Shown here: one piece after another, positions 31,908 through 40,636 of the stretch
Numbering within the stretch: position 1 is the stretch's first letter
Layout of the letters: each line of letters opens with the position of its first letter
Source of the DNA: DATLGB01 sp038258425
GTDB lineage: Bacteria > Actinomycetota > Thermoleophilia > Solirubrobacterales > Solirubrobacteraceae
Direction: 5' to 3'
Length of the DNA: 64,000 nucleotides
Assembly (NCBI GenBank): GCA_038258425.1
Contig: JBBSPV010000003.1
Coordinates: forward strand, 100,844-164,843
Program-made: the position numbers and the translations under genes
The notes under the pieces: generated by a model
What the model was told of the DNA's origin: nothing
Databases searched by the model: none
The model's input: the letters and a program-made list of their open reading frames with translations, nothing else

Positions 31908-33184
31908 CACCGGCGACCCTCGTCCAGCACGAGCTCGACCTCCGTGCCGGCCCCGGAGGCCGCGTGCACGGACGCGCGCCCGCCGTGGCGGGCCATGCGC
32001 CCGACGATCGACTCGCGCACGCCGCGCCGGTCGGCCGGGATCGCGGCCGGGTCGAAGCCCGGCCCGCGGTCGCGCACGAAGACCTCGACGCGGTCGGGGC
32101 CGGCCTCGAGGTAGACGGAGATCGGCTCGTCGCCCCCGGCGAACTTCGCGGCGTTCACGAGCGCCTCGCGCGCCGCCGCGCACACCGCCTCGGCGGCCGG
32201 GTCGAGGGCCCGGTCACCGACGGTGACGACCTCCACGGTGACGCCGTGGCCGTCCTCGACCTCGGCCGCCGCGGCCCGCAGCGCAGCGGCCAGCGTCGCC
32301 GGCCGGTCCCCCGCGGAGCCGTGGTCGAGCCAGCTGCGCAGCTCGCGCTCCTGGCGGCGGGCGAGCTGAGCGACGGTCCGGGGATCCTCCGCCCGCGCCT
32401 GTACGAGCGCCAGGGTCTGCAGCACGGAGTCGTGCAGATGCGCCGCCATCTCGGCGCGCTCCTGCGAGCGGATCCGCTCCGCGCGCTCGGCGGAGAGCCC
32501 CCGCCACAGGCGCAGCCACCACGGCGCGAGGATCAGCGCCGCGGCGACCAGCACGACGACGACCGCGAGCACCACGTCGCGCGCGGGCCGCAGCGCGTCG
32601 TTGAGCTGTAGGAAGACGAGCGCGCCGCCGACGACGAGCGCCGCGCCGAGCAGGGCGCGGCCGCGCGCGGCACCCGCGAGCCGGCTCGACCACGGCACCG
32701 CCCGCCGCTCCGCCGCGCCGGCCTCGGTGACCGGTTCCGGGCGCGACTCGGTCGCCTCGGCGCTGCCGGCCTGCGACTGGCGCCAGATGACCGCCGCGCC
32801 GACCGACACGAGCACGAGCGGCCAGGCCACCGAGTCCCCCACCCACAGGCCCCAGGCCCGGAAGAGCAGCAGGACGCTGAGCACGAGCAGGCCGATGCCC
32901 AGGGCGACCTCGGCGCTGCCGCGCCCGCCCGCCGGCAGCCGCACCCGGGCGGAGCCGGAGGCTCGATCACCGATACCGGGCACGACCGCCCACAGCAGGC
33001 CGTAGGCGACGAGGCCCATCCCCCCTGCCGCCGAGGCGACGAGGAAGATGATGCGGAGGGCGATCGGGTCGACCCCGAAGCGGCGGCTGAGCCCCGCGCA
33101 CACGCCGCCGACCAGCGCGGCCGCGCGGTCGCGGCGCAGCGGCGGGCGCTGGGGCGGAGCGGTCGCGGCCTCCATGGTGCCCAT
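31907..33184 (-). CDS. PspC-domain sensor histidine kinase
   Basis: A 425-residue membrane kinase. An N-terminal PspC domain (LVGGVCAGLSRRFGVDPIALRIIF, one hydrophobic segment) is followed by four or more further hydrophobic segments, then a HisKA_3-type dimerisation helix with the phosphorylated His in EMAAHLHDSVLQTLALVQ, and an HATPase domain (AAREALVNAAKFAGG, RDRGPGFDP). The DSVLQTL form is typical of NarX/DesK kinases. It is coupled to the LuxR response regulator and follows two more membrane proteins. ATG 33175 is an alternative start. Confidence 0.93.
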   Translation of the reverse strand: MGTMEAATAPPQRPPLRRDRAAALVGGVCAGLSRRFGVDPIALRIIFLVASAAGGMGLVAYGLLWAVVPGIGDRASGSARVRLPAGGRGSAEVALGIGLLVLSVLLLFRAWGLWVGDSVAWPLVLVSVGAAVIWRQSQAGSAEATESRPEPVTEAGAAERRAVPWSSRLAGAARGRALLGAALVVGGALVFLQLNDALRPARDVVLAVVVVLVAAALILAPWWLRLWRGLSAERAERIRSQERAEMAAHLHDSVLQTLALVQARAEDPRTVAQLARRQERELRSWLDHGSAGDRPATLAAALRAAAAEVEDGHGVTVEVVTVGDRALDPAAEAVCAAAREALVNAAKFAGGDEPISVYLEAGPDRVEVFVRDRGPGFDPAAIPADRRGVRESIVGRMARHGGRASVHAASGAGTEVELVLDEGRR

Positions 33185-33188
33185 GGTG

Positions 33189-33371
33189 TCAGCCGTCGCG
33201 GGACAAGCCGAGGACGACGAGCACGACGCCGGCGGCCGCGAGGGCCGCCGGCGCGCCGTAGGCGAGGCTCAGGTCGAGGGTGCCCGTCCGGTCGAGCAGG
33301 CAGAGCAGGCCGAGCAGCGTCACCGCGACGCCGGCGGCCAACGTGACCGGATCGGTGCGCCCGCCGCGCAT
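33189..33371 (-). CDS. Small two-helix membrane protein
   Basis: A 60-residue protein with two hydrophobic stretches (LAAGVAVTLLGLLCLL and LAAAGVVLVVLGL) separated by a short loop. No family recognised beyond its resemblance to small membrane proteins that accompany PspC/LiaF systems. Its ATG overlaps the stop of the PspC protein (ATGA), and the kinase follows 4 bp later, so it belongs to the same operon. Probably part of the envelope sensor complex. Confidence 0.75.
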   Translation of the reverse strand: MRGGRTDPVTLAAGVAVTLLGLLCLLDRTGTLDLSLAYGAPAALAAAGVVLVVLGLSRDG

Positions 33372-34453
33372 CACCGGCAGGCCGGCTGGCGCTCGAGGCC
33401 GAGGGTGCCGCCGAAGTCGCCGTCGGCGCGGCGGCGCTGGCTGACGACGACCTCGCCCACCCCGACCTTGGCGTCCACCACGAGCAGGGGCCGCCCGGGC
33501 CGCGGCTGGGGCCGCTGGTCCGAGCCGACGTCGACGCCCTCCGAGCGGCGCCCGAGGACGTTGACCTGGCCCGCGTTGACGTCGGCCGCGGTCTGCACGC
33601 ACACTCCGCGGGGCACGATGAGCTGGGCCTGGCCGACCTTGACGTCGAGCTTGACGTCCGTGCGGCCCGTGAAGGGCACGTCGCGGACGTCGACCACGAG
33701 CCGGCCGACGCCGAGCCTGTAGGCGGGCTTGACGTCGGCCACGGACGCGGGCCGCGCCTCGCGGTTGCCGACGCCGCCGCGCAGGTCGATGTCGGCGGCG
33801 ACCACCAACACGACGGGGAGGGCAAGGCACAGCGCCGGGACCACGAGCCAGCGGATGCCGCCGAGCAGGCCCCCCACGACGAGCACGACGCCGACGGCGA
33901 GGACGACGACCGCGACGGCGGTCCCGCCGCCGAAGGCCGTGGCCAGGCCCGCGCCGATCCCGACCACGACGGCCACGAGGACGGCCAGCAGGGCGAGCAG
34001 GACCTCGGACGTCGTCCGCTCGCCGCCGAGCGCCCGCACGAGGAAGACGGCGAGCGCGGCGAACAGCGCGAGCGCGATGAGCCCGGGAGCGAAGAGCACG
34101 AGGCCGCCGCCGACGAACGGCAGCGCGACGAGCGCGACGAGGATGAGCACGGCGATGGCGCCCTTGCTCAGGGTGGAGTCCGACGGGCGGGCGGCGGGCG
34201 CCGCCGGGTCGTGCGCGGTGTCGCCGGGCAACACGAGGGCGAGAACGACGTAGAGCAGCACGCCCGAGCCCGCGAAGATCGTCAGCAGGACGAAGGCCAG
34301 CCGGACCAGGACGGGATCGAGCTCGAAGTGGCGGGCGAGGCCGCCGGCCACGCCGGCGAGCACGCGGTCGGAGCTCGAGCGCGTCAGGCGCCTGGGCGGG
34401 TCGGGCGGCGGGGTCGGGTTCGGCGGGAGCTGGGCGGTGGGGGCGTCGGACAT
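33371..34453 (-). CDS. PspC-domain membrane protein with C-terminal LiaF/toastrack-like domain
   Basis: A 360-residue protein. After a Pro-rich start, a PspC domain (DRVLAGVAGGLARHFELDPVLVRLAF) is followed by about five hydrophobic segments and a C-terminal beta-rich domain (YRLGVGRLVVDVRDVPFTGR, LDVKVGQAQLIVPRGVCVQT, INVLGRRSEG-like strands). That layout matches PspC-toastrack proteins of Psp/Lia-type envelope-stress systems, where the beta-helical domain senses the membrane or a partner. First gene of a four-gene operon with the kinase and regulator. Confidence 0.88.
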   Translation of the reverse strand: MSDAPTAQLPPNPTPPPDPPRRLTRSSSDRVLAGVAGGLARHFELDPVLVRLAFVLLTIFAGSGVLLYVVLALVLPGDTAHDPAAPAARPSDSTLSKGAIAVLILVALVALPFVGGGLVLFAPGLIALALFAALAVFLVRALGGERTTSEVLLALLAVLVAVVVGIGAGLATAFGGGTAVAVVVLAVGVVLVVGGLLGGIRWLVVPALCLALPVVLVVAADIDLRGGVGNREARPASVADVKPAYRLGVGRLVVDVRDVPFTGRTDVKLDVKVGQAQLIVPRGVCVQTAADVNAGQVNVLGRRSEGVDVGSDQRPQPRPGRPLLVVDAKVGVGEVVVSQRRRADGDFGGTLGLERQPACR

Positions 34454-34607
34454 GATGCGGTCAAGGCTGCCGACCGGGGCGCGGCTTGACCATTGGGGAT
34501 CGCCCTTACGCGGTTCGGGATCACCCTGGGAGGCGAGCGGGTCCTTTCTGGCAGCCGACCGTCCGGTGCCGTGACGAGGATGCCACGGATGCCACGGGTG
34601 ACGAACG

Positions 34608-34850
34608 ATGGATGACCCGCTCGTCCGGCTGTTCTACGAGCCGCGCGCGCCCTCTCACTATGTCGCCAAGCTGGGTCCGACCGGCTGGCTGGAGGGCTTC
34701 GGATGGACCCAGGCGCAAGCCTTCGATGCCTTGGCCGCGTCAGTCATGGAGCACCCTCCGAGCAGCGCCCCACCGGCGGCTCTTGCCTCCACCGAAGCAC
34801 TCGTCGTCTGGCTCGCCGAGGCCTGTTCGGGCGCCGAGCTTGCCAGCTAG
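34608..34850 (+). CDS. Small hypothetical protein
   Basis: An 80-residue protein (MDDPLVRLFYEPRAPSHYVA...), mixed composition, no recognised domain. It lies between the divergent PspC operon and the convergent VapBC pair. Upstream there are short direct repeats of GATGCCACG. Third-position GC is less extreme than its neighbours. It may be a real accessory gene; nothing indicates its function. Confidence 0.4.
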   Translation: MDDPLVRLFYEPRAPSHYVAKLGPTGWLEGFGWTQAQAFDALAASVMEHPPSSAPPAALASTEALVVWLAEACSGAELAS

Positions 34851-34891
34851 AAGCCAAAGACCGCTGGGCTATGACTTCGGTGAGCCGGTCC

Positions 34892-35284
34892 TCACGGGAC
34901 GACCTCGATCCGGCACGCGGGCCCCCGGGCCGCGGCAAGCCGCCGATCGGTGGTGATCAGCGTGGCGTCGAGTGCCTCCGCCAGGGCGACGTACATCGCA
35001 TCCCAGCCGCGCACCGTGTCTCGAAGGTGCCACGCGCGAGAGAGGAGGAGCCGGTGCCCGTACCGCTCGCCCGGCCAGTCTTCGAGGTCCTCGACCGCCT
35101 GCGTCGCCTCCGTCCGGTCCAGTCCGCCTCGCAGATACTCGCGCCGGACGATGCCGAGCACCTCGACATCCACGACGTGTGGAGCGGCCTGGTCAGGATC
35201 GTCTGCGAGCCGCCGACGGATCCCCTCTGCTTCCGGAGCGCCGATCACGACCTCGCACAGGCAGGAAGCGTCAACGACGAGCAT
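34892..35284 (-). CDS. vapC: VapC-type PIN-domain toxin
   Basis: A 130-residue PIN-domain ribonuclease. The acidic site residues are D5 (MLVVDAS), E in VDVEVLGI, D in RGWDAMYVALAEALDATLITTDRRLA. The family cleaves specific RNA and inhibits translation until neutralised. Its start lies 14 bp inside the antitoxin gene, the standard toxin-antitoxin overlap. Its base composition is slightly lower in GC than its neighbours, compatible with horizontal acquisition. Confidence 0.9.
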   Translation of the reverse strand: MLVVDASCLCEVVIGAPEAEGIRRRLADDPDQAAPHVVDVEVLGIVRREYLRGGLDRTEATQAVEDLEDWPGERYGHRLLLSRAWHLRDTVRGWDAMYVALAEALDATLITTDRRLAAARGPACRIEVVP

Positions 35285-35516
35285 GAGGCCAGTCGCCCCG
35301 CTGCTCCCCGAGCGCCGCGAGCACCTCTGCCCTTCCCACCGGCGTGGAGCGCCGACGGGTACGCGCCAGCCACGCCTCGACGGTAGGGCGCGTGGCCAGG
35401 CGCGCCGCCTCCGCCCGCAGCAGTTCCGGCACGCTCACCCCGGCCTCGGCGGCCCGGCGGGCGAGCTTCGCATAGACGTCATCGTCGAGGTCGCGGATCT
35501 GCACGGTCTTCGGCAC
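35271..35516 (-). CDS. vapB: FitA/VapB-type ribbon-helix-helix antitoxin
   Basis: An 81-residue protein. The N-terminal ribbon-helix-helix reads KTVQIRDLDDDVYAKLARRAAEAGVSVPELLR, and the C-terminal tail (TVEAWLARTRRRSTPVGRAEVLAALGEQ) would block the toxin. Proteins of this type repress their own operon. It is the first gene of a vapBC pair inserted between the PspC operon and glgB. Confidence 0.88.
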   Translation of the reverse strand: MPKTVQIRDLDDDVYAKLARRAAEAGVSVPELLRAEAARLATRPTVEAWLARTRRRSTPVGRAEVLAALGEQRGDWPHARR

Positions 35517-35580
35517 CGCTCAGACCGTACCATGCGAAGCTGCATCGCGTCATGCGTCTGCGCATGACGGCCCCCCGGGA

Positions 35581-37752
35581 TCACCCTTCGGGGACGAGCC
35601 AGATCCCGCCGAGCGGCGGCAGCGTGAGCACGGCGGAGAACGGCTGGCCGCCCCACGGGATCGGCTCGGCCTCGACGCCGCCCCAGTTGCCGACGTCCGA
35701 GCCGCCGTAGTGGCTCGAATCGGTGTTGATCGCCTCCGTCCAACGGCCGGCGCGCGGCAGGCCGAGGCGGTAGCCCTCGCGCGGCACCGGTGTGAGGTTC
35801 AGGCAGATCGCCACCACGTCCCGGTGGTTCTTGGAGGTGCGGGCGAAGGCGAGCACGGACTGCTCGGCGTCGTTGGGCTCGAGCCAGTAGAAGCCGTCGC
35901 CCTCGAAGTCGTTCTCCCACAGCGCCGGGCGGTCCCGGTAGACGTGGTTGAGGTCGCGCACGAGCGACTGCATGCCCTGCTTGTCGCGCTGCTCGAGCAG
36001 GTGCCAGTCCAGCGAGCGCTCCTCGTTCCACTCCTGCTCCTGGGCGAACTCCTGGCCCATGAAGAGGAGCTTCTTGCCGGGATGGCCCCACATGTAGGCG
36101 TACAGCGCGCGGAGGTTCGCGTGCTTGCGCCACGGGTCGCCGGGCATCTTCGCGTAGAGCGTCCCCTTGCCGTGCACGACCTCGTCGTGGGACAGGGGCA
36201 GGACGAAGTTCTCCGTGAACGCGTAGACGAGCGAGAAGGTCAGGCTGTGGTGGTTGAAGCGCCGGTAGACCGGATCCTGCTGGAAGTAGGCCAGCGTGTC
36301 GTGCATCCAGCCCATGTTCCACTTGAAGCCGAAGCCGAGGCCGCCGAGGTACGTCGGGCGGGAGACGCCCGGCCACGCGGTCGACTCCTCCGCCGCCGTG
36401 AGCGCGCCGGGCTCGCGGGCGTAGACGACCTCGTTGAGCTGCTTGAGGAAGTCGACGGCCTCGAGGTCCTCGTTGCCGCCGAAGCGGTTGGGGACCCACT
36501 CGCCCGCCTCGCGCGAGTAGTCGAGGTAGAGCATGGAGGCGACGGCGTCGACTCGCAGGCCGTCGGCGTGGTAGCGCTCGAGCCAGTAGCGGCCGCTGGA
36601 GACGAGGAAGTTGCGCACCTCGTTGCGGCCGAGGTTGAACTCGAGCGTCCCCCACTCCGGGTGCGCGCCGCGGCGAGGATCCTCGTGCTCGTAGAGCGCG
36701 GAGCCGTCGAAGCGCGCGAGGGCCCAGTCGTCGCGCGGGAAGTGGGCGGGCACCCAGTCCATGAGCACGCCGATGCCGTGCTGGTGCAGGCGGTCGACGA
36801 GCGCCTTGAGGTCGTCCGGCGTGCCGGGCCGCGGGGTCGGCGCGAAGTACGACGTCACCTGGTAGCCCCACGAGCCCGCGAACGGGTGGGCCATGACCGG
36901 CATGAGCTCCACGTGGGTGAAGCCCATGTCGCTGACGTAGGCGGCGAGCTCGTCGGCGAGCTCGAGGAAGGTCAGGGGGCGGTTGCCGTCCAGCGGGTTC
37001 AGGCGCCAGGATCCGAGGTGGACCTCGTAGATCGACATCGGCTGCGCCAGCTGGTCGCTCTCGGCGCGCCGCGCCAGCCACTGCTCGTCGCCCCACACGT
37101 GGCGGGAGCGGTGCACGACGGAGCTCGTCTCGGGCGGGACCTCCGCCTCCTGGGCGTAGGGGTCGGCCTTCAGGCGCAGGTCGCCGGCCTCGGTGCGGAT
37201 CTCGAACTTGTAGCGGCTGCCCTCGGGGACGTCGGGCACGAACAGCTCCCAGATGCCGCTGGAGCCGAGGGAGCGCATGGGGTGCAGCCGGCCATCCCAG
37301 GCGTTGAACTCGCCCACGACGGACACGGCGCGGGCGGCCGGCGCCCAGACGGCGAAGGCGACCCCGCCGATGCCCTCGACCTCGCGCGGGTGCGCGCCGA
37401 GATGGTCATAGAGCTCCTCGTGGCGCCCCTCGCCGGCGAGGTGGACGTCGAGCTCGCCGAGGGTCGGCAGGAAGGCGTAGGGGTCGCGCAGCGTGAAGGT
37501 GTGGCCGTCGGGATAGGCAACCTCGAGCTCGTAGCGCAGCGGCAGCGTCGCCTTCGGCAGCGTGGCCTCGAACAGGCCACCCGCGTGGATCTGCTCGGCG
37601 ACGACGGCCTCGCCGCCCTCGGGCCGGACGGCGACCGTGTCGGCTGAGGGCCGCAGGGCGCGGACGACGACGTCGCCGTCGCGCTGGTGGGCGCCGAGGA
37701 TCGCGTGCGGATCGCCGTGGCGGCCCTCCACCAGCTGGTCGAGCTCGCTCAT
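35581..37752 (-). CDS. glgB: 1,4-alpha-glucan branching enzyme
   Basis: A 723-residue GH13_9 enzyme that makes alpha-1,6 branches. N-terminal region with two CBM48-like segments (GDPHAILGAHQRDGDVVVRALRP; VAFAVWAPAARAVSVVGEFNAWDGR), then the barrel: VLMDWVPAHFPRDDWAL, DGLRVDAVASMLYLDY (nucleophile Asp), TAAEESTAWPG (acid Glu) and LPLSHDEVVHGKG. GFKWNMGWMHDTL is typical of GlgB. ATG 37752 fits the family length. GlgB works with GlgE to build branched glucan. Confidence 0.96.
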   Translation of the reverse strand: MSELDQLVEGRHGDPHAILGAHQRDGDVVVRALRPSADTVAVRPEGGEAVVAEQIHAGGLFEATLPKATLPLRYELEVAYPDGHTFTLRDPYAFLPTLGELDVHLAGEGRHEELYDHLGAHPREVEGIGGVAFAVWAPAARAVSVVGEFNAWDGRLHPMRSLGSSGIWELFVPDVPEGSRYKFEIRTEAGDLRLKADPYAQEAEVPPETSSVVHRSRHVWGDEQWLARRAESDQLAQPMSIYEVHLGSWRLNPLDGNRPLTFLELADELAAYVSDMGFTHVELMPVMAHPFAGSWGYQVTSYFAPTPRPGTPDDLKALVDRLHQHGIGVLMDWVPAHFPRDDWALARFDGSALYEHEDPRRGAHPEWGTLEFNLGRNEVRNFLVSSGRYWLERYHADGLRVDAVASMLYLDYSREAGEWVPNRFGGNEDLEAVDFLKQLNEVVYAREPGALTAAEESTAWPGVSRPTYLGGLGFGFKWNMGWMHDTLAYFQQDPVYRRFNHHSLTFSLVYAFTENFVLPLSHDEVVHGKGTLYAKMPGDPWRKHANLRALYAYMWGHPGKKLLFMGQEFAQEQEWNEERSLDWHLLEQRDKQGMQSLVRDLNHVYRDRPALWENDFEGDGFYWLEPNDAEQSVLAFARTSKNHRDVVAICLNLTPVPREGYRLGLPRAGRWTEAINTDSSHYGGSDVGNWGGVEAEPIPWGGQPFSAVLTLPPLGGIWLVPEG

Positions 37753-37805
37753 CCTGGCGGTTGTATCCACACCGGGAGGGGCGAAACCCGAACGGCTTGC
37801 CGAGC

Positions 37806-38423
37806 TCAGCCGGCCAGCGCGGCCAGCAGCGCGCGCAGGTCGGCGAAGACCGCGTCCGCCGTGCCCAGCGCGTCGGCCGCGTGCGTCTGGGCGACCGCCG
37901 CGACCTGGCAACCGGCGGCCGCCGCGGAGGCGATCCCGGCCGGCGCGTCCTCGACGGCGAGGCAGTCCGCGGGCTCGACGCCGAGCCGGCCGGCGCCGAG
38001 CAGGTAGGGCTCCGGGTCCGGCTTGCCGCGCTGGATGTCCTCCGCGACGACGAGCGCCGGCGGCAGCTCGAGCCCGGCGTCGGCGAAGCGCCGCTCGATG
38101 AGCCGGCGCGTCCCGGAGGTCACCACGGCGACGCGGCCGGGGCGCAGCGCCAGCAGCTCGGCGGCCCCCGGGAAGGCGTCCACGTCGGCCTCGGCCGTCG
38201 CCTCCTGGTGCTCGATGGCGTCGGCCTCCGCCCTGGCGTCCAGCCACGGCGCCCAGCGCTCGATGTGCTGCAGTGCCGGCACGCCGTGCGCGGCCGTCGC
38301 CACGGTCTCGCCGTCGAGCCCGTGGCGCTCGGCCCAGGCCACCCAGGCGGCCTGGGTCGGCGCGTAGGAGTCGATGAGCGTGCCGTCGGAGTCGAGCAGC
38401 AGGGCGGTGGTGGGGCGCAGCAC
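37806..38423 (-). CDS. HAD-family phosphatase (beta-phosphoglucomutase/GPP-like)
   Basis: A 205-residue HAD subfamily I hydrolase: motif I LLLDSDGTLIDS, motif II VAVVTSGTRRL, motif III Lys in RGKPDPEPYLLG, motif IV VEDAPAGIASA. The all-helical cap inserted after motif I is of the PGMB/phosphoglycolate type; the substrate may be a sugar phosphate, which would suit the glucan cluster, but this is not shown. GTG 38423 is used because motif I follows it at once. It lies 10 bp after the TetR gene stop. Confidence 0.87.
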   Translation of the reverse strand: MLRPTTALLLDSDGTLIDSYAPTQAAWVAWAERHGLDGETVATAAHGVPALQHIERWAPWLDARAEADAIEHQEATAEADVDAFPGAAELLALRPGRVAVVTSGTRRLIERRFADAGLELPPALVVAEDIQRGKPDPEPYLLGAGRLGVEPADCLAVEDAPAGIASAAAAGCQVAAVAQTHAADALGTADAVFADLRALLAALAG

Positions 38424-38433
38424 CCGCGGCAGG

Positions 38434-39018
38434 CTAGGCCGAGCGCCAGGAGGAGAGCAGCCGGCCGAGGGCGGCCACGAGCACCGCGGTGCCCTCCGAC
38501 GGGCGGGCGAGACGGTCCAGGAGGAGGCCGTCGACCATCGCGGCCATGGCCCGGCCGTCGCGCGGCGGGTCGTCGGAGCCGATCGCCTCGGCCAGCGGGA
38601 TGCAGATCCCCACGAAGACCTGCGAGGCCTCGAACATCCGCTCGCGCAGCCGCGGCTCGCGCACGGCGGCGAGCTCGAGCTCGAGCCGGGCGAGGTGGCG
38701 CTCGCGGCCCCCGTCGATCCAGGCCGCGAGGCCATGAGCGATCGCCTCGAGGTCGGGGGCGCCGGCGGCCAGGCCGGCCGCGACCTGATCGGCGATGGCG
38801 AGCACCTGCGTCCGGCTCTCGGCCACGAGGTCGTCGACGATCGCGTCCACGAGGCCGTCGCGGCTGCCGAACCAGTAGGTCACCGAGCCGTGCGGCACCC
38901 CGGCGGCCGCCTCGACGCTGCGGTGCGTGACCGCGCCGAGCCCGCCGCCCGCGACGAGCCGGCGCGCCTCGAGCACCAGCCGCGCGCGACGCTCTGCGCT
39001 GGAGGGCACCCTCGGCAC
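38434..39018 (-). CDS. TetR-family transcriptional regulator
   Basis: A 194-residue regulator. N-terminal helix-turn-helix: ERRARLVLEARRLVAGGGLGAVTHRSVEAAAGVPHGSVTYWFGSRDGLVDAIV. The C-terminal ligand domain is Ala/Leu/Arg-rich. It is divergent from the DHA2 pump gene and the gap holds two nested dyads on the pump promoter, so it is probably its repressor. GTG 39018 and GTG 39009 are both possible starts. Confidence 0.9.
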   Translation of the reverse strand: MPRVPSSAERRARLVLEARRLVAGGGLGAVTHRSVEAAAGVPHGSVTYWFGSRDGLVDAIVDDLVAESRTQVLAIADQVAAGLAAGAPDLEAIAHGLAAWIDGGRERHLARLELELAAVREPRLRERMFEASQVFVGICIPLAEAIGSDDPPRDGRAMAAMVDGLLLDRLARPSEGTAVLVAALGRLLSSWRSA

Positions 39019-39034
39019 GAGCGGCAGTATCGCA

Positions 39035-39091
39035 GTCGCCTTGACAGGCGACCGCGCCGGTTCTACAGTCGGAGAACTTCTCCACTCGTAG
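39035..39091 (+). promoter_or_regulatory. Sigma70-type promoter with nested TetR operator
   Basis: TTGACA (39041-39046), 17-bp spacer, TACAGT (39064-39069). The -35 is flanked by GTCGCC and GGCGAC. A dyad at 39063-39091 reads CTAC-N4-GGAGAA-C-TTCTCC-N4-GTAG and covers the -10 and start site. This is the best promoter seen in the window. TetR binding is inferred from position. Confidence 0.7.
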
Positions 39092-39106
39092 AAAGGCTTC
39101 GGGCCG

Positions 39107-40636
39107 ATGGCACCCCCCACCCGCCGGACCCTCGCCGGGACGACCCTCGTCCTGCTCGTCGCGTGCCTCGCGCAGTTCATGCTCCTCGTCGACGACACGA
39201 TCACGAACGTCGCACTGCCGACCATCGCCGGCGACCTCGGCTTCTCCGAGTCCTCGCTGTCGTGGGTGGTCAACGCCTACCTGCTCACCTTCGGCGGCTT
39301 CCTGCTGATCGGCGGCCGCCTGGCCGACCGCGTCGGCCGGCGGCGGGCCTTCACCGCGAGCCTCGCCGGCTTCGCGGCCGCCTCCGCGCTCTGCGGCCTC
39401 GCGCCCACCGACGAGGTGCTCGTGGGCGCCCGCGCGGCGCAGGGCATCACCGCCGCGCTGCTCTCCCCGGCCGCCCTGTCCATCCTCCTGGCGACCTTCC
39501 GCGAGGCCGGCGAGCGCCGCCGGGCGCTGTCGGCCTGGGCGAGCCTCATGGGACTCGGCGCCGCCACCGGGCTGCTCGCCGGCGGCGCGCTCGTGGAGAC
39601 CGTCTCCTGGCGCTGGATCTTCCTCGTCAACCTCCCCGTCGCGCTCCTCGCGCTCGCCGCGGTGCCGCGCGTCATCCCCGCCGACGAGGGCTCCGACCGC
39701 CGCGCGGCCCCCAACGTCGGCGGCGCCGTCCTCGGCACCCTCGCCCTGCTCGTGCTCGTCTTCACCGTCGTGGAGACGAGCGACGCCGGCTGGACCTCGG
39801 CGCGCTCGCTGCTCGGCTTCGCCGGGGCGCTCGGGCTCGCCGGGCTCTTCGCGGCCTCCGAGCGCCGCGCGGCCTCGCCGCTCGTGCCGCGTGCCCTGCT
39901 GCGCCGGCCGGGAGCGATGTCGGCCGACGCGGTCGTCTTCCTCGCCGCGGGCGGGCTGCTGGCCATGTTCTTCTTCCAGACGCTCTACCTCCAGCGCGTG
40001 CTTGGGCTCTCGGCGCTGCAGACCGGCCTCGCCTTCCTGCCCTTCAGCGCGACGCTCGGGCTCCTGTCGGCCCTGACGGCGAAGCTCACCGGCCGGGTCG
40101 ACCCGCGCGTGCCGATCGTCGCCGGGCTCGGGCTGGCGAGCGGCGGGCTGTGGCTCATGAGCACGCTCGACCCGGGCAGCAGCTACGGCGCGCACGTGCT
40201 GCCCGCGCTCGTGCTCGTCGCCGCCGGCCTCGGCACGGCCCTCGTCCCGGTCATGGCGCTCGCCACCGGGGACGCGGAGGAGCGCGACGGCGGCCTGGCC
40301 TCCGGGCTGATGACGAGCGCCCAGCAGGTCGGCGGCGCCATCGGCATCGCGGTGCTGACCACGGTGGCCACGGGCCGCACGGGCGACGTCGCCGCCGCCG
40401 GTGCCGGCCCGCTGCAGGCGCTGACGGACGGCTTCGCGGCGGCCTTCCGCGTCGAGGCGGCCGTGATGCTCGCGGCGGGCGTGCTCGCCGCCGTCCTGCT
40501 GCGCCGAGCCCGGCGCGACCGCACCTCCGGCCACCTGGCGGCCGCAACTGCGGTCACCGCGGGTCAGTCGCCGAGCAGCCGGCCGATGGCCGCCGCCGGG
40601 ATGCCGACCCAGTCCGGCCGGGCGTTGAGCTCGTAG
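39107..40636 (+). CDS. DHA2-family MFS multidrug efflux transporter, TetR-linked
   Basis: A 509-residue exporter with about 14 hydrophobic segments: LLVDDTITNVALPTIAGDLG (motif D1), WVVNAYLLTFGG, GRLADRVGRRRAF (motif A) and LMGLGAATGLLAGGAL (motif C). GAAAGG precedes ATG 39107. The last about 40 residues run through a family C palindromic repeat and overlap the convergent maltokinase gene by 73 bp, so the native C-terminus may have been extended by the repeat. Substrate unknown. Confidence 0.9.
   Translation: MAPPTRRTLAGTTLVLLVACLAQFMLLVDDTITNVALPTIAGDLGFSESSLSWVVNAYLLTFGGFLLIGGRLADRVGRRRAFTASLAGFAAASALCGLAPTDEVLVGARAAQGITAALLSPAALSILLATFREAGERRRALSAWASLMGLGAATGLLAGGALVETVSWRWIFLVNLPVALLALAAVPRVIPADEGSDRRAAPNVGGAVLGTLALLVLVFTVVETSDAGWTSARSLLGFAGALGLAGLFAASERRAASPLVPRALLRRPGAMSADAVVFLAAGGLLAMFFFQTLYLQRVLGLSALQTGLAFLPFSATLGLLSALTAKLTGRVDPRVPIVAGLGLASGGLWLMSTLDPGSSYGAHVLPALVLVAAGLGTALVPVMALATGDAEERDGGLASGLMTSAQQVGGAIGIAVLTTVATGRTGDVAAAGAGPLQALTDGFAAAFRVEAAVMLAAGVLAAVLLRRARRDRTSGHLAAATAVTAGQSPSSRPMAAAGMPTQSGRALSS
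40515..40557. repeat. 43-nt palindromic repeat, family C, copy 3 (within pump 3' end)
   Basis: The right arm CCGCAACTGCGGTCAC (40542-40557) differs by one base from copy 1; the left arm keeps about 12 of 16 pairs. Total length is 43 nt, as in the others. It lies inside the final codons of the pump gene. Confidence 0.5.
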
